From NCBI GenBank assembly GCA_020064725.1, contig JAGTWJ010000019.1:3348001-3412000 (forward strand): a stretch of DNA of 64,000 nucleotides, read 5' to 3'. Of the stretch, positions 10,835-23,164 are shown piece by piece. Numbering within the stretch: the stretch's first letter is position 1; each line of letters starts with the position of its first letter. This DNA comes from Drechslerella dactyloides (Eukaryota; Ascomycota; Orbiliomycetes; Orbiliales; Orbiliaceae). A program made the position numbers and the translations under genes. The notes below the pieces were generated by a model. That model did no database searches. It saw only the letters and a program-made list of their open reading frames with translations, and had not been told where the DNA came from.

Positions 10835-13800
10835 ATGACGACGAACAAGGCTCATATCGTGACAAAACTCTCGTTTGTTAGTGCTGTTCTCCTCGTCGCG
10901 CAACCTGTGCGCGCGGAAGATCCAGGTGAGCACCCAGCAACTATCTGGTGCAGAGGGACCATGAGCTAACTTGACCAAAACGTGAAGGTGATGACTTCAG
11001 CAACAATCTTTTCAGCGACCTTGCTCCGCTGCTTGCTCTGTTTGGTGAACAAGTTGCAAAGCAGTTCCTCAGCCAGTCGTTATCATGGCTCGACAGCGTC
11101 ATCTTCGCCATGGCCCCACTGGGCATCATCACTGCTATCGTATCAGCGATTCGCGTTGGCGGCCCACGGTGGCTGAGAGCGGTCATAGGAAGGGCACGAG
11201 AAAGCAAGGGTGACGCCGAGCTGGAGTTGATGTCGAGCACCTCGGCAGATGTGTGCGAACTCTGGAACGGAGAAACCATCGTTCGGACATTGGGGTCGCC
11301 TTATATTACCGAGATCCTGTGGTTGGAGAAAACAGACGCGGTCGAAAGCATAGATCCGGATAGCGACGTTGTGGCCCAGGAGAGCCTTCTCGCTTCGAAT
11401 AGCTCGACACTGTGCGAAGATGATGATAAGGCGCACACTTCGACCTTTGGAGGAATATACAGCCTCGAGGACGCTGAGAAAGCGAAAATCATCAAAACTA
11501 AACATTCCGGAGCCATGTTTACTTTGCAGGAGCTTTCTCCGAGTCAGCTCTTCGAACACGAAGTCTTCGAGCTAGAGGCTCTAGAGCCGATCAGCTCAAG
11601 CCATCTGGCGTCCCACCATCGGCAGGACCCAGAGCAACAGAAGCCCGTTTTTAATGCCACTAAATCTCCCCCGAATTTGTCACTGAATGTTTCTGGAGAG
11701 CCGACATCTAAACTAGAACTTGCCGCGGTTGCGGTTTGTTCGACCATCTTGCAATGCGGAGTCATCATATTCGAGATTATCATTACCTACCTGCGCCCTT
11801 TCAACCAAAGATTTGACAAGGGAGGTAGCCCTGCAGTAGCTTATGCTTGCCCATTGACAGTCGGCGGTACCTGTCTAGTAGTCATCGGCATGTATATATG
11901 CTGCAAGGTGGTCCAGGAACGGTCGAAAGAAGAAATTTGGGATGTTAACAAGTTCAACATCCCTCCGGGTTATCGACTGAACGTAGCATGGCTTCAACGG
12001 CACCAGATCGTTACCGACCAAAATTTTGGAGCCTTTTGTCTATACGCTCCGCCAAATCGAACCCGAATCATGTCATCATGGTTCAACACGAACGGCAAAT
12101 CACAAAACTTTTCGACACTTGTTGGCACTGCCGTTAGTGTCGTAGGATTCGTGGTCCAGTTCACAGGACTTCGGGGGATGCATTACTCTGCCACATTGGC
12201 ACAGCTTGCCGCGACCTTGATCGTTGCGTTATTTCGAATCATGATTCGACGACAGCTGGGTAACAGACCGATACTGGAGCCTGTTCCGGATGGGCAAGAG
12301 CTAGATTGGATGGCTAGAAAAACCACTAGGTGCTCGAAATGGGCTGTCAAGCCGCTCAGCCCGGCTAATCCACCCGATTATGAAGACCCTGGGACCTTCC
12401 TCGCCCGATATAAACTGAGAGAAATTTGTCCTTGGCCTCTAGAAGACACTTCAACGGCGTCGATGGCAGAGTCTCTGGCTCGGTCATTTGAAGCGATCAC
12501 CAATTACGTATATTCCTCGGATATTGAGTTGACGGAGGAGGCCCAAAACATGGTGTCATTTGAATTTCCGGTTCACGTTGCATACTCTCGACTTGGATCT
12601 AAAGATTCACACAGAGCTAACATAAAGGTTAAGATGTATCGCGATGTTGTCTCAGATGATCGCAACAGTTCTTGGACTGGCTGGAAGACCGATCGATATG
12701 CACTAGAAGCTATCCTGACACTATGGAAGCTGAGCGTTGCTGAAGATGAAGAACAGCCAGATACCGGATACAATGACAGAGCAAAGAGCATCATCCTCTT
12801 AGGTCCAAGCTCAGACTTCCATATCTTGGATTACGACATCTTCATCGGACAGAGCCAAAGATGTTTACACATGAAAAATGGGCTCGACGATCTTGGAACC
12901 AGCGGGTTTCCCGTGCCGGATCACAGAGTATTTGGGTATATCGGCGCCAATCCCAAGGCGGACCATCTTGCACTGATCTCATTTTCATATCTCTCGGACT
13001 TGTGCGCAAGGCATATCCTAACGTGCTACTTCTATCAGCTTTGCCAATTCATTCAAACATTGAATGGCGAGACGACGGTCTTACGTAATGCTGAATTTAA
13101 CATCGATGACTCGAGGCTCCAGATGAATAACACTCACTTAGACAAAATTGTTGACTTGTTGCACTCTAACGGTATTCCCGGAACACGCGAAGATTTTTTT
13201 ATGATCCTAGTGCCTGCATTACAGAAGAACGGAAACCTTTTGAGGGTATCTGATGCGTTCTCGACAATCATACGAGAGGCGAGAGAGGCGGAAGCAACTG
13301 GATCATACCCTCCAATTTCCAAGGACATGCTATTCCATATGGCGGACCATACCTTGAAAACATTTCGTAACAACAGCCACTGGCTATATGCTGGAGATTT
13401 TGTTTTCGGCTTATTGGAAACATGCCAACTGGTGCTGGGCAGTGATCATGCATGGACGCAAACTGCTGAAGGATTCGCCTGTCGAGCTTGTCACTCGATT
13501 GAAGCACAGCTTTTCTGCGAGCTTGAGTTTCAAGACAAAGATGGGCTGAAGATGCTGTCCAGTATCTGCCAGGGCCTGTCATCGCATTGTGATAGGGTTC
13601 TCGGAAAAGAGAGTGCTGAATCTCAACTACTTTGGAGGCTCTACTTCAAGGCTAAGGCTAAGGCTACGGTAACAACTGGCGTTGTTGAATTGTCGGGCAA
13701 TATTCCTTCATCGGCCCAAGGTCTGATCTCCGAACCTAAGCTTATATTTCCAACTATGGCTTTGTACTGACAAATCATACCATTGTATGCAGTAACTCCT

Positions 13801-16800
13801 ACACGACTATATGCCGGTGAAGAGACATCTCCATCAACATCACCAACTCAACAACTACCAATTGATCCTATCAACCCAGGCCTGGACCTTGGAGAAGAAC
13901 CTCCCGATCCGATAATGCAAGAGATCCAAAAGCTCAAGCCCTCTCTAGACCTCAGTTCCATAAGGAAATTTCCCTCTAAAGCGTGGAAACGTGTTAAAAT
14001 ACAAGATCTGGCAGCCTTATACGCATTGCTCAAGCCCAAGGATGAACGATTTGTGCCAGAGGAGGTCATTCTGATATCACATACATTTATTATCGCTACA
14101 GCGTGTGGCTATTCTCGAGTAGTGGGGCTCTGTCTAACGAAGTTCTCGGATATATGTTGCAACTCCATTGGAGGTGCTGGTACTAACGCCTCAACGGCTA
14201 TCACGTTCGCGACCATAAATAATGACCCAGTCATCGTTGATTTGATCCTTTCATCGCTGGATCGCAGCCAAATAACATCGCTAGACAACATTCGGAGCCC
14301 CGAAGACACCAACTGTTTACAGATCGCTTGTCGAGAAGGATTTGTCGATATTGCTCACTTGCTCTTGCGAGCTGGAGTAAGCCCCCTAGGCCCGGGATAC
14401 GTTCAGGACTCGACTGTGCTCCCGCTATATCTTGCATCACGGAGCAATTCCACAGCTATAATATCACTCCTTCTCTTTTATGGCGCGGCGGCAAGCTACC
14501 AAGATTTCCGGACTGGAGAGACATTTTTGCATCATGCCATTCAATTCGGGGCAGAAGAGACGATCGATTATATCTTGGCTCCTGAGTCTGGCCTATCTTC
14601 TCTTTACTATATCCAAGACTGCAACGGAAATACGGCACTGGATACAGCCATCATCTACGGAAACGATCAAACTGCGATACGACTTTTCAACTCTATGATC
14701 ATGTTCACGGAATTCGATCTCCCAAACAAACAAAACAGCGACGGGGAAACTCCACTGCATCTAGCGTGTCAATACAACAGGGTGGAGCTTGTTAGAACTT
14801 TCTTAGCTCATGGGTTTAAACCTGACAGAAGAACAGACCAGGATCACACTGCCTTTGAAACCGCTGCGATATTCGGCTCTTGTGATGTCGGTGCGGTACT
14901 CCTGGAGGCCGACGCTAAGGGCACAGTCTTTCCGTCAGAAGACGGCCCGCATCCCATTATATTAGCTGCAAAAAACACCAGAACAGATTATGTTGGCTTT
15001 TTACTCGATAACGGGGCCCCCATTGATACAAAGGAGGAGCTCACGTTCATGACACCGATATTAATCGCGACCATCACAGGCAATTCTGACCTTTTTGACT
15101 TGCTAGTCGCTAAAGGTGCTGACACAACCGCCATGGATGTTGATGGGCAAAACATTGCCCATCTTGCAGCTCGATCCAATGGCGCACATTGTCTGAAGAG
15201 TCTATTCCAAGATAGCCAAGAGGCCCATCGGATGTTAATGGTATCTCGGTTAGAAGGAGAGACACCTTTCCAACTTGCCTTATGGCACGGAAACTTTGCT
15301 GCAGCTACAGTACTCCTCGAGCAGGCTTCTCTGCTCAATCAAGCTAGACTCAATCTCACATTACCTACATCAGACGGGATGAGCGCCCTCCATTTGATCT
15401 GTAGCTTGTTTTCGCTGGTAGGGGATCAAGAAACAGTGTCAGTCAGACTGAAGACGCCGTTGCATGAATACGTCAAGTATTCGACCCCCATCACCCGCCC
15501 AGTGATACCGATGCTCACACGGAGGCCGGTAGTATGGGGCTCGCAGAGAGAAGAAGAGGCGGTCGAGTTTCTCAAGCTAATATTCGCTAAAGAAAGCGTT
15601 AGCAGTACCATACAAGACAGTTTTGGCCTAACCGCACTGATATATGCCGTAATCGGTGGTCAGGCCGAGGCATGCAAGCTAATGCTGGAACACGACCGCA
15701 ACATCAGCCTCTCGAAGCTCCAGAAGCCACTTCAGGCTGCGCTATACACCGGCGAGATAGCGATCATAAAGCTGATAGTAGCAGCAGCAGTCGATGTCGC
15801 CGAGTCACCCGAGTACGCGGGTCACCTCTCGATCGAGTCATTCCTGACTACAGCCTGTAGAACATTACTTCAATTAACTGGCAGAATACGAGGCAAAGTT
15901 TCGGCAACGGGCACAGCACCAGTCGATAATCCTGAGGAGTTCGAAGAGCGGGCCTGGGAGAGTGATGTTGAGCTTTTGGCGTGTCTGCAGCTCTTCGTAG
16001 ATGCTGGGGCAGATCTTTCTACCACCAAGCCTGAGGAATGGAGAACCGAGATAACGTTACTCCATGCCGCGATTCATTGCAAGTCTCCGGAGGTGATCGA
16101 GCTATTAGTCACTGCAGGCGCAGCCATCGATAATAGCGAGGCACATCGATCGCTGATACACTTTGCACTAACTGAGGATCCATCATATGTTGTCTTGATT
16201 CCAGCACTTTGCAGAAATGGACTAGATATCAACTACGTGGATCAAGGGGGTGACACACCGCTCACCCTTGAGATTGAAAGGCAAAGACTGGCGACTGTAA
16301 CTGCCCTACTTGACAACGGCGCCACTATACGGACGACAGGAGATTGGCCGAATCTGACGTCGGCAGCCCACAAGGGTAGCTTTGATATCTTCCAACTGCT
16401 TTGCGCCCGTTTTAAGCAGGCATCCACCGCCGATGAATACATTACCTTTCTGAATGGCACGAGCTTTCCGGAATGGCCGACGCTTCATATCGCTGCAAAG
16501 ATTGGAAACGAGGAAATAGTTACTTTCCTAGCAGAGGAGGGCGCTGATATGGGTGTTCTCGATGACCAAGGCTGCAACGCTCTCATCCCCGCTCTCGACT
16601 TCCCAGGTGTAATGCGACTTCTCGTTCGTTATGGCACTGATCCGAATCACAAACAGAGACAGCTAGGTGCCACGGCAGCACATTACGTTATACAAACGAT
16701 GGATCGTTCTGACGAGGTGATCGTGGCTCTCAGGACGCTCTTTGCTTTGGGCGCCGACTTCAATATTACTGACTGGGCCGGATTGACGCCTATGGATTAT

Positions 16801-16959
16801 TGTACCAATGGAAATCGGACGACTGGTTGGAGGGCAAATGACTGGGAGTTGGAAAGAGTTCTTGACGAGTTCAAGCGTCATCAGAGATCCGATGGGCGGT
16901 TCGATATCATGCAGCCTCTCAAGAGCGAGACCAATAGTCAAATTTCTCCACGGGGTTGA
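10835..16959 (+). CDS. Giant membrane-anchored ankyrin-repeat protein
   Basis: Three exons, 10835-10925, 10988-13720 and 13793-16959, encode 1,996 residues. Exon 1 gives a signal peptide (residues 1-27, ending VRAED). Exon 2 opens with the family signature DDFSNNLFSDLAPLLALFG, then MAPLGIITAIVSAIRVGG and ADVCELWNGETIVRTLGSP, known from long uncharacterised fungal ankyrin proteins. Hydrophobic segments near 274-296, 315-338, 405-426 and 430-450 suggest a multi-pass membrane region. From about residue 1045 to the end there are many ankyrin repeats (for example DGETPLHLACQYNRVELV and NIAHLAARSNGAHCL). The second intron uses a weak donor (GTCTGA) but has a good TACTGAC branch site and TGCAG acceptor, and it alone keeps the frame. 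If it is retained, the protein ends at 13770 without ankyrin repeats. A membrane scaffold is inferred; the molecular role is unknown. Confidence 0.88.
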
Positions 16960-18390
16960 ATTCCAAGAGAGATATGGAACGCCTCTGTATCAAGTTTGAG
17001 GCAAAACCAGGATATTCTAGGTTACGTGCAGGTGGCACAGAGTGTATATAGACGTGTGAATTAGCATTCCAAGTTTGCAAAGCTCTCTGCGACACCAGGA
17101 GAACAGGAAACGCATGACAACCGGCATCATCCGCCAAGTCAAACTCCTTGCCTCTTTTCCGAGTTGGCTCCCCGCTTCCAACATAGCCGGAGCTCCTCTT
17201 CACCCACCGAACATACGTTAACGCACGTTACGCGTCCCATTGAAGAAAACGCCGGCTGTGTAACATACCGCAGGCTCCTTACCACAATCACAACGCAAAA
17301 GAAACACACACTATGTTGCATTTTAACGCGGGGTGCGGGGCCTTGCAACGGTGCCAGAAGGAGAAGAACGGTAGAACGAACATGCATTGTTCTGCCTGTC
17401 GGGCAGGCCAGCCGAATTCGCGCAGGTAAATAAAATACGGACGATGACGTCCTGGTTCCCCATTCCCACCAACTCCGGCCCTGATGATCCGGGGTACATG
17501 ACATGGCTGACATGGCACACGCACCGAGTACCCCAACGTTCCATGCCGCCTCACGCTTAACATAGGCAAGTGCGCCGCCTGCTACGCTGTTGCTCTCGCA
17601 TGGTGGGTCTCACGACCACATGTCCGCCTGAGCAATATATTTTTCAACGCCTGCTTGCACCAGCAGACCTCGGACGCCGACAGACAGACAGACAAACGAC
17701 CGCCCTCCAACGCCGCTGTCTGCACTCCTGATTCGACTGGGCAGTTTCTGTCGGCTGTCCTAACAGAAAATTGAACAAAAAACAATTCTCCTTTAATTTT
17801 TTTTTCTCTCGCGCGCAAGGTTTTCGTTTTTTCTCCGGTTTTCCTTTTTATTCCTCCAGCTTGCATTTGCGCCTTTTTTTTCTGGGTATCCCCTCCTATA
17901 ATTCGTCGTTCCAAAAGCAAGAAATATGGAATTGCGAGTTCCCTGCCTTCTTGTCCCGCGGAGTCAGCCTCCGCTGCCACAGGTCCTCGATGGCGTAGGC
18001 GGGAGGAGGAGTAGGAGGAGTGCGGTAGGCGGTTGAGGATGATTTCCAGCCTTTACCATAGGTAGAACCAGTAGGCGCTCTCGTTAATTTTCTCTTTCCT
18101 TTTCAGCTACTGTGCGTGAGTTGCGATTGAGCGAGCTAAGCCGCTTCTTTCTTCCCACTCGACCTCGAGCGCCGATGACAAGAGATCTTGTGTCTCTTGG
18201 TTTCTACAAAAAATAAAAACACCATTGCGACTGATTGTTAATTTCTGATCACGCCGTTGATCGCTGCCCATACCTAGCGCGCGGGAGTTATTATTCGTCG
18301 TTAGCCATCCAGAACAGTCAAGTTGCAGCTCCGGAAGCCTGAACACGACCAAGTGCGAGAAAAGTCTGCCCGAAACGAACAGCTGTTACC
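16960..18390. other. Intergenic region upstream of the gluconokinase
   Basis: About 1.4 kb between two genes on the same strand. It should hold the 3' end of the ankyrin gene and the promoter/leader of the gluconokinase. A T-rich, pyrimidine-rich stretch at about 17785-17885 is typical of fungal promoter or leader DNA. No coding feature is supported. Confidence 0.45.
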
Positions 18391-19407
18391 ATGGGGTCCC
18401 CTGAAGAACCCATCGAGGATCTAGATCCCCCTGATCAGGACTATACCCAGCTTTTGCCCCGGATCTTTATTGTAGCTGGTCCAGCTGCCACAGGAAAATC
18501 CACTGTCGCCAAGGCTATTGCAGAAACTTACGGCCTCCCAATGGTTGAGGGTGACGACTTTCATTCCAAAGAGGTGAGCTCATACAATCATAGCTTCTCC
18601 ATTGTCATCTCCTAGACAAGCATTAGCAGACGGTCCCATTCTGCGCGCACTCTCAATGTTAGACACCGGATCGGTGCAAAGGAGCTAACGAGGCACTTAT
18701 CTTCTCATAATTTCTCTGGCTAGAATATCGAAAAGATGTCCCAAGGGCAGCCTCTTACGGACGAAGACCGCTGGGGCTGGCTGCAGAAAATATCGTCCGC
18801 CTCCCTTGCCGCCGCGTCTCCACCAGCCTCACCACCCGAAGAAATTGACAACAGCCACGCGCACCTTCCATGCTGTATTACGACTTGCTCGGCCTTGAAA
18901 AAGTCGTACAGGGACCTGCTTCGTGATCATTTGTCCGTGCCCGGTTTGGCAGTTTTGCGATTCGTCTTCCTAACGGCCTCTGAGGAAGTGTTGTTGCAGC
19001 GGATCGAAGAGCGGCAAAACCACTATATGAAGAAGAATATGGTCCATAGCCAGATTGTCACTGCTGAAGTTCCGAGAACATTCGAAGATAGTGAGAACCA
19101 TATGGACGTGAGAGAGATTGAGGCAGACTGTCATGTAATCTGGACGGATGAGTTGGTACCAGAGGAAGTTGTCGAGAAAGGAATTGAAGTCGTCAAGCAG
19201 ATAATGCTCCTAGACGACGCTAGCCAAGGCAGCGATCATGGCTCCGTAGCCACCACAGGAGAGAAAGAAGGAGAGGAGCAGGGGGATGAAACAGTAGATG
19301 GTGCGGAAGATCAGGAAGCAGAGCAGGAGGAAGAAGTAGGGGAGGAGGCAGAGGAAGGAGCAGAGGGAGAAGCGGAGGAAGAGGCCGAGGTAAAGCTGGA
19401 TGACTAA
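18391..19407 (+). CDS. Gluconokinase with acidic C-terminal extension
   Basis: Two exons, 18391-18573 and 18724-19407, encode 288 residues; the 150-nt intron is phase 0 (GTGAGC donor, CTAG acceptor). The start lies in a good context (ACCATGG). The Walker A motif GPAATGKST is at about residues 30-38, followed by the family's EGDDFHSKE, then NIEKMSQGQPLTDEDRWGWL, CSALKKSYRDLLR and a lid-like segment RQNHYMKKNMVHSQ. These are hallmarks of the GntK/IdnK gluconokinase family, which phosphorylates D-gluconate to 6-phosphogluconate with ATP, feeding the pentose phosphate pathway in the cytosol. Two departures are visible: an insertion of about 15 residues after the lid (around TFEDSENHMDVRE), and a C-terminal tail of about 65 residues made almost wholly of Glu, Ala, Gly and Asp. 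The tail is beyond the usual family length. Confidence 0.92.
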
Positions 19408-20117
19408 ACAAGATTTTAAGATGAAAGCTGCCAGTTATGTTTCAGGGTTTCTTTGGGTATTCGACGGACTTAACTATAGCTGAGCAGAAGGTAGAGAACC
19501 CCCTAGGAGTATATCTTGAGCTGTACGATGACAGAGCGGAGGCATGGACACGGAGTTGCATGGTTGCCCTTCTCATTCCTCTACTTTCAGTGTACGACTA
19601 CTTTAGTAGGTTTTTCTGGTGGATATTACAAGCTAGACGCATGCTATAAAGCTGCTACAAACATGCATGAGGCCATTTGTATCGCACCCAATGTTCGATT
19701 TAGCCTTAGATTAGGAAGACAGATTCAGGCCTGCAACATGCCGATTATATGATATGACAATGGTAAACTCCTCGGCACACCGTCAGTGTGCCTCCTTGGA
19801 GTCCTAATAACTCCAACAAACCCAGAACCCCAAGCAAGCCAATTCCTGAACGCCTCCAGAACGCCCCAATCAACGCCAAAGCTGATATAAAAGTAGAAAG
19901 AAGTTGAATGAGTGAAGAGAAATTCTATCGGCCTCGCCGTGATATATTAACAGAACTAAGGTGGTCTCCAGGGGGTATATAGCCAACGAAATGACAAGAA
20001 TCAGACAGCCCCCGCACGGTGAATCAAGAGCTCCAGATAATGCGGGACATAGATATCCGACCAGAATAAGAAGAGGAGTTCTGAGCCAAGACGACAAGGT
20101 GGCCCAGCTCGTTAGCG
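19408..20117. terminator. Convergent intergenic region (shared 3' ends)
   Basis: About 700 bp between the stop codons of the gluconokinase (+) and the PPxY membrane protein (-). It should contain both 3' untranslated regions and polyadenylation sites. No coding feature is supported, and the individual cleavage sites cannot be placed from sequence alone. Confidence 0.35.
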
Positions 20118-20800
20118 TCATCTGACGGTGAGAGAATATAATGGAGGATCCTCGCGAATGGGAGCCATTGCATGCTGTGATGAAACAGATGATGGTGCTG
20201 ACGAAGCCGAGGCCGATGATGCCGAGGATGATGAAGATGCAAAGCTTGTGCTCTGGTATAGGTCGATTTGGTCGTATGGGATGGGGTCATCCGAAGGAAT
20301 CTCCACCCGCCGCTGCCCTGGCTTAGCAATAGCCGAATACTCGGGAGGAAGTTCGTAGAGAGGTAGCGGATCCACATAATCGGCAGAGAGGTGAACCGGT
20401 GGTGGTCTGTACTACCATGTTAGAATTTGCAAATGCAGCCCTACATTGAACACAGGGACCTACTCTCGTAATCCCGACTCCAAGTCATAGTAATCTCCTC
20501 TCGCTCGACCACTCCTGGCAATTCTGCGGTTCTGTCGCCGCTCTCGCATCGAGAGCTCCCTGGAAAGGCCCTGTTGTACGCTCTGTGCCCTCGTTCTTCT
20601 TGCTCTAGACATCACATAGTTGATGTAGAACGCACGGGCCTGTTACGGGTTGAAAATTATATTAGCCAGCCATTTTGACACAAGTGGGGGTCAGGATGAT
20701 TGAAGTTGTATGTACGCACCATGAGGACTGTTAGGCCGACCCCGACCACGACGCCTAGACTGATGGCGATAAACCTTAGGTTAGCATTCCAGGACGCCAT
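20118..20800 (-). CDS. Single-pass membrane protein with two PPxY motifs
   Basis: Three exons, 20800-20720, 20639-20464 and 20406-20118, encode 181 residues with consistent phases. One hydrophobic segment at about residues 8-28 (FIAISLGVVVGVGLTVLMA) is followed at once by a strongly basic region rich in Arg (RARRTRAQ, RERRQNRRIARSGRARG). By the positive-inside rule this predicts a short luminal or outside N-terminus and a cytosolic C-terminus. The cytosolic part holds two PPxY motifs, PPEY at about 106-109 and PPLY at about 173-176, separated by a Ser/Ala-rich spacer. PPxY is the ligand of WW domains, notably of the Rsp5/NEDD4 ubiquitin ligases. A role as a membrane adaptor of such a ligase is inferred from the motifs and topology, not from homology. 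I recognise no named family. The third acceptor was chosen because it alone keeps phase with the GTAGGT donor. Confidence 0.75.
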
Positions 20801-23133
20801 CTTGAGAATAATAGAGTATTCTTTGGGCCCATGGTCACAAAGCCTCTGAATAACAGAAAGATAGCAAGCGAGGGAAAGACCAGGGGAGCAGTGAGTATAT
20901 ACGCTATGATCTCGCCCATCGTTTCTTTCGTCGCAAGAGACTCATTCGGTCAAGATCGGGAGACCAAGAACGAACGAAAGTGACAAATCCAGACCAAGGG
21001 CCATAGCCGGACTGCTTTCAGTTTTTAAGACTGTAGGGTGGTGCGCAACAGGACAGAAAAACATGACTTACTAAGATGCGATTTTCATCTAGATGACTGC
21101 AGTGGATGATTAAATCTCGAGCACACCATAGGGCCCGCCGATAAGAAATTTAAAGACGAGATCAAGCTTTTGCGACACGGGACTGTTTCGCCTGGCCTGC
21201 CGTCGAGGGTCGTTGTTTTGGCGGCGTTCTTGGCGTCGCCGTGGACGTGCGTTTATACAGAGAAACTGGGACTGGTAGCTTCGCAGACCCTGAGGTCCTG
21301 TCCTCGTGCAGACCTAGCGCGGGCCTGACTTGGTATGGTATAGAGATTCCTAGATGGGTGTCTTGGGGAGCGCCGGGAGGAGGACCTGCAGCCCATCGCA
21401 CGTGGCGGTATAGTGTCGTGAACTGCGGAGCTCAAACCGCGACATGCGGTTCATGTGCCCAATAAGAGTCAAGGGCTGAATCGAAAGATGCAATGTTCGG
21501 CCACCTTTTTTTGCAGCGGGCGACCAGAAGTTAGAAGTCCAAGCCCAGGTGGGAGAGAGGAGGCCTTTTTGATGCGCGATGTAATGAAGATGACGATGGT
21601 TTGAAAGGCTTCTCGCACGTACTACCGGTGTTATAATCGGGTACCACGGCAGCGTCGGCAAATTGACAGTCGGCCGGTCGGATATGGGCAAGATCTATCC
21701 CAGGGTGCGAATCGATCGAAAAGTAGAAAGGGATCGAGGGTCCAGAGAGACACTCGAGGGCTCAGCCATGCATGGCTAGTGCTTGGAACGGTCTAACGGC
21801 ACTCCTGGCGGACTTGCGCAGAAGGTCAACCTTGGACATGTAGGATTCCTCGTGACGCCACCCAGGCGAAAGAAACACGAGATGCTCGCAGCTTCGGTGC
21901 GGAGAGCGGAGAGCCTGACGTAGCGGCCGCGTCAAACAAGTCGTGCCGGAACGCGGGGCATCTTGGCCCAGACGCTATCGATAACGCCGAGAACGTCGCC
22001 CGGCGGCCGGGATGGACCTGGACTTTGCAAAATGCAATCGATCGAAGTGGTCCGATGGCCGCAGCACTCGATGCCCAACATCAAGCAGCTGGAAAGCGCA
22101 TGGCGCACAAGACGTCCGACATCTCGCAGGGAGGGCGATGCATCATCGATGGGATTCGGGAGGGAGGTGTGAGAGGGAGAGGCCGCGGAGCTCTGCTGCA
22201 GCCGCATTCAGATTCCCAACACCTCGCGCGATTTCGCAACTTCAAGCCCTCTAATCATTTCCCAATCTACTGTCGCGACGGGAAGCTGCAGCTCTCTGCC
22301 GCTGCCGATGGCTTCCCCTAGCTCCGTCAAGCTACCTTCCTGGTCAGATGCTCGAGCGCTCCCGGTGGTGATACATGCGCTGACTGCTGCGGTGCCGATA
22401 TGCCAGGCTTAGCAGATGCATATTGAGGATACTACGTACTACTTCCTGCGCCTGTCGACGTCTATGTCACCATGCAATGCAATGCAGCTCCAATTACCTG
22501 TGCCGCAGACCATTTAAAATTATTTTATTCAATCCAATGCAATCCAGATGTAGGTCTTACTCGTGCATGCACGTAACCTCCAAGATTTAGCTGATGGCGT
22601 GATAGGCTCCTTAGATTTAGCTTGTGGACAGGATATGGTATCTATCAGCCTACCAAATTTGCGGTATTTGCAAACTTGAGACCAGCTTAAAAAGGATGCA
22701 GAGGCCGTCGGCGACCGAATCATTGATCGAGCTACTAGCTGTTGGCTGTTGGCCGGCACTCACTGTCTAATATTTCATGCACGTAACTGCATGAGCATGG
22801 AGCGTCGCCTGTTGATTACGCACGGAAGCCCCACCAAGCCTGCGCTGAAGGTTGCAAAGAACACCAAGTTTATTCCGGGTGTCCAAGCTTTTGCATCTTC
22901 GCACCTACGATATTACGTCACGTTGCAGGCGCTCAAGGTTTGAACCCCAGCAGACCACATTCCAGCCTTGACACCTTGGGGGTGCTGGAGAAGGTCAGCC
23001 GACCAGGCACACCGTCAACCAATTTTGTCAATCCGCTCAGAAGACCTCAACAGGCCGATGCCGGTCGCGGGCGCCGGAAGGCTATGACTGAGGTTTCGAA
23101 GGCAAAATGCCTGCTGCCTATGATTATTCTTTT

Positions 23134-23164
23134 CCACCACCACCACCACCACCACCACCACCAC
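23134..23164. repeat. (CCA)n microsatellite
   Basis: A 31-base uninterrupted CCA/CAC repeat. In one frame it would read as ten histidines and then a stop, but no credible gene surrounds it. Confidence 0.9.

Noticed and set aside
23134..23164. Run of ten His codons followed by a stop, like an engineered histidine tag
   Set aside because: It is a CCA microsatellite with no gene around it; no vector sequence is present.
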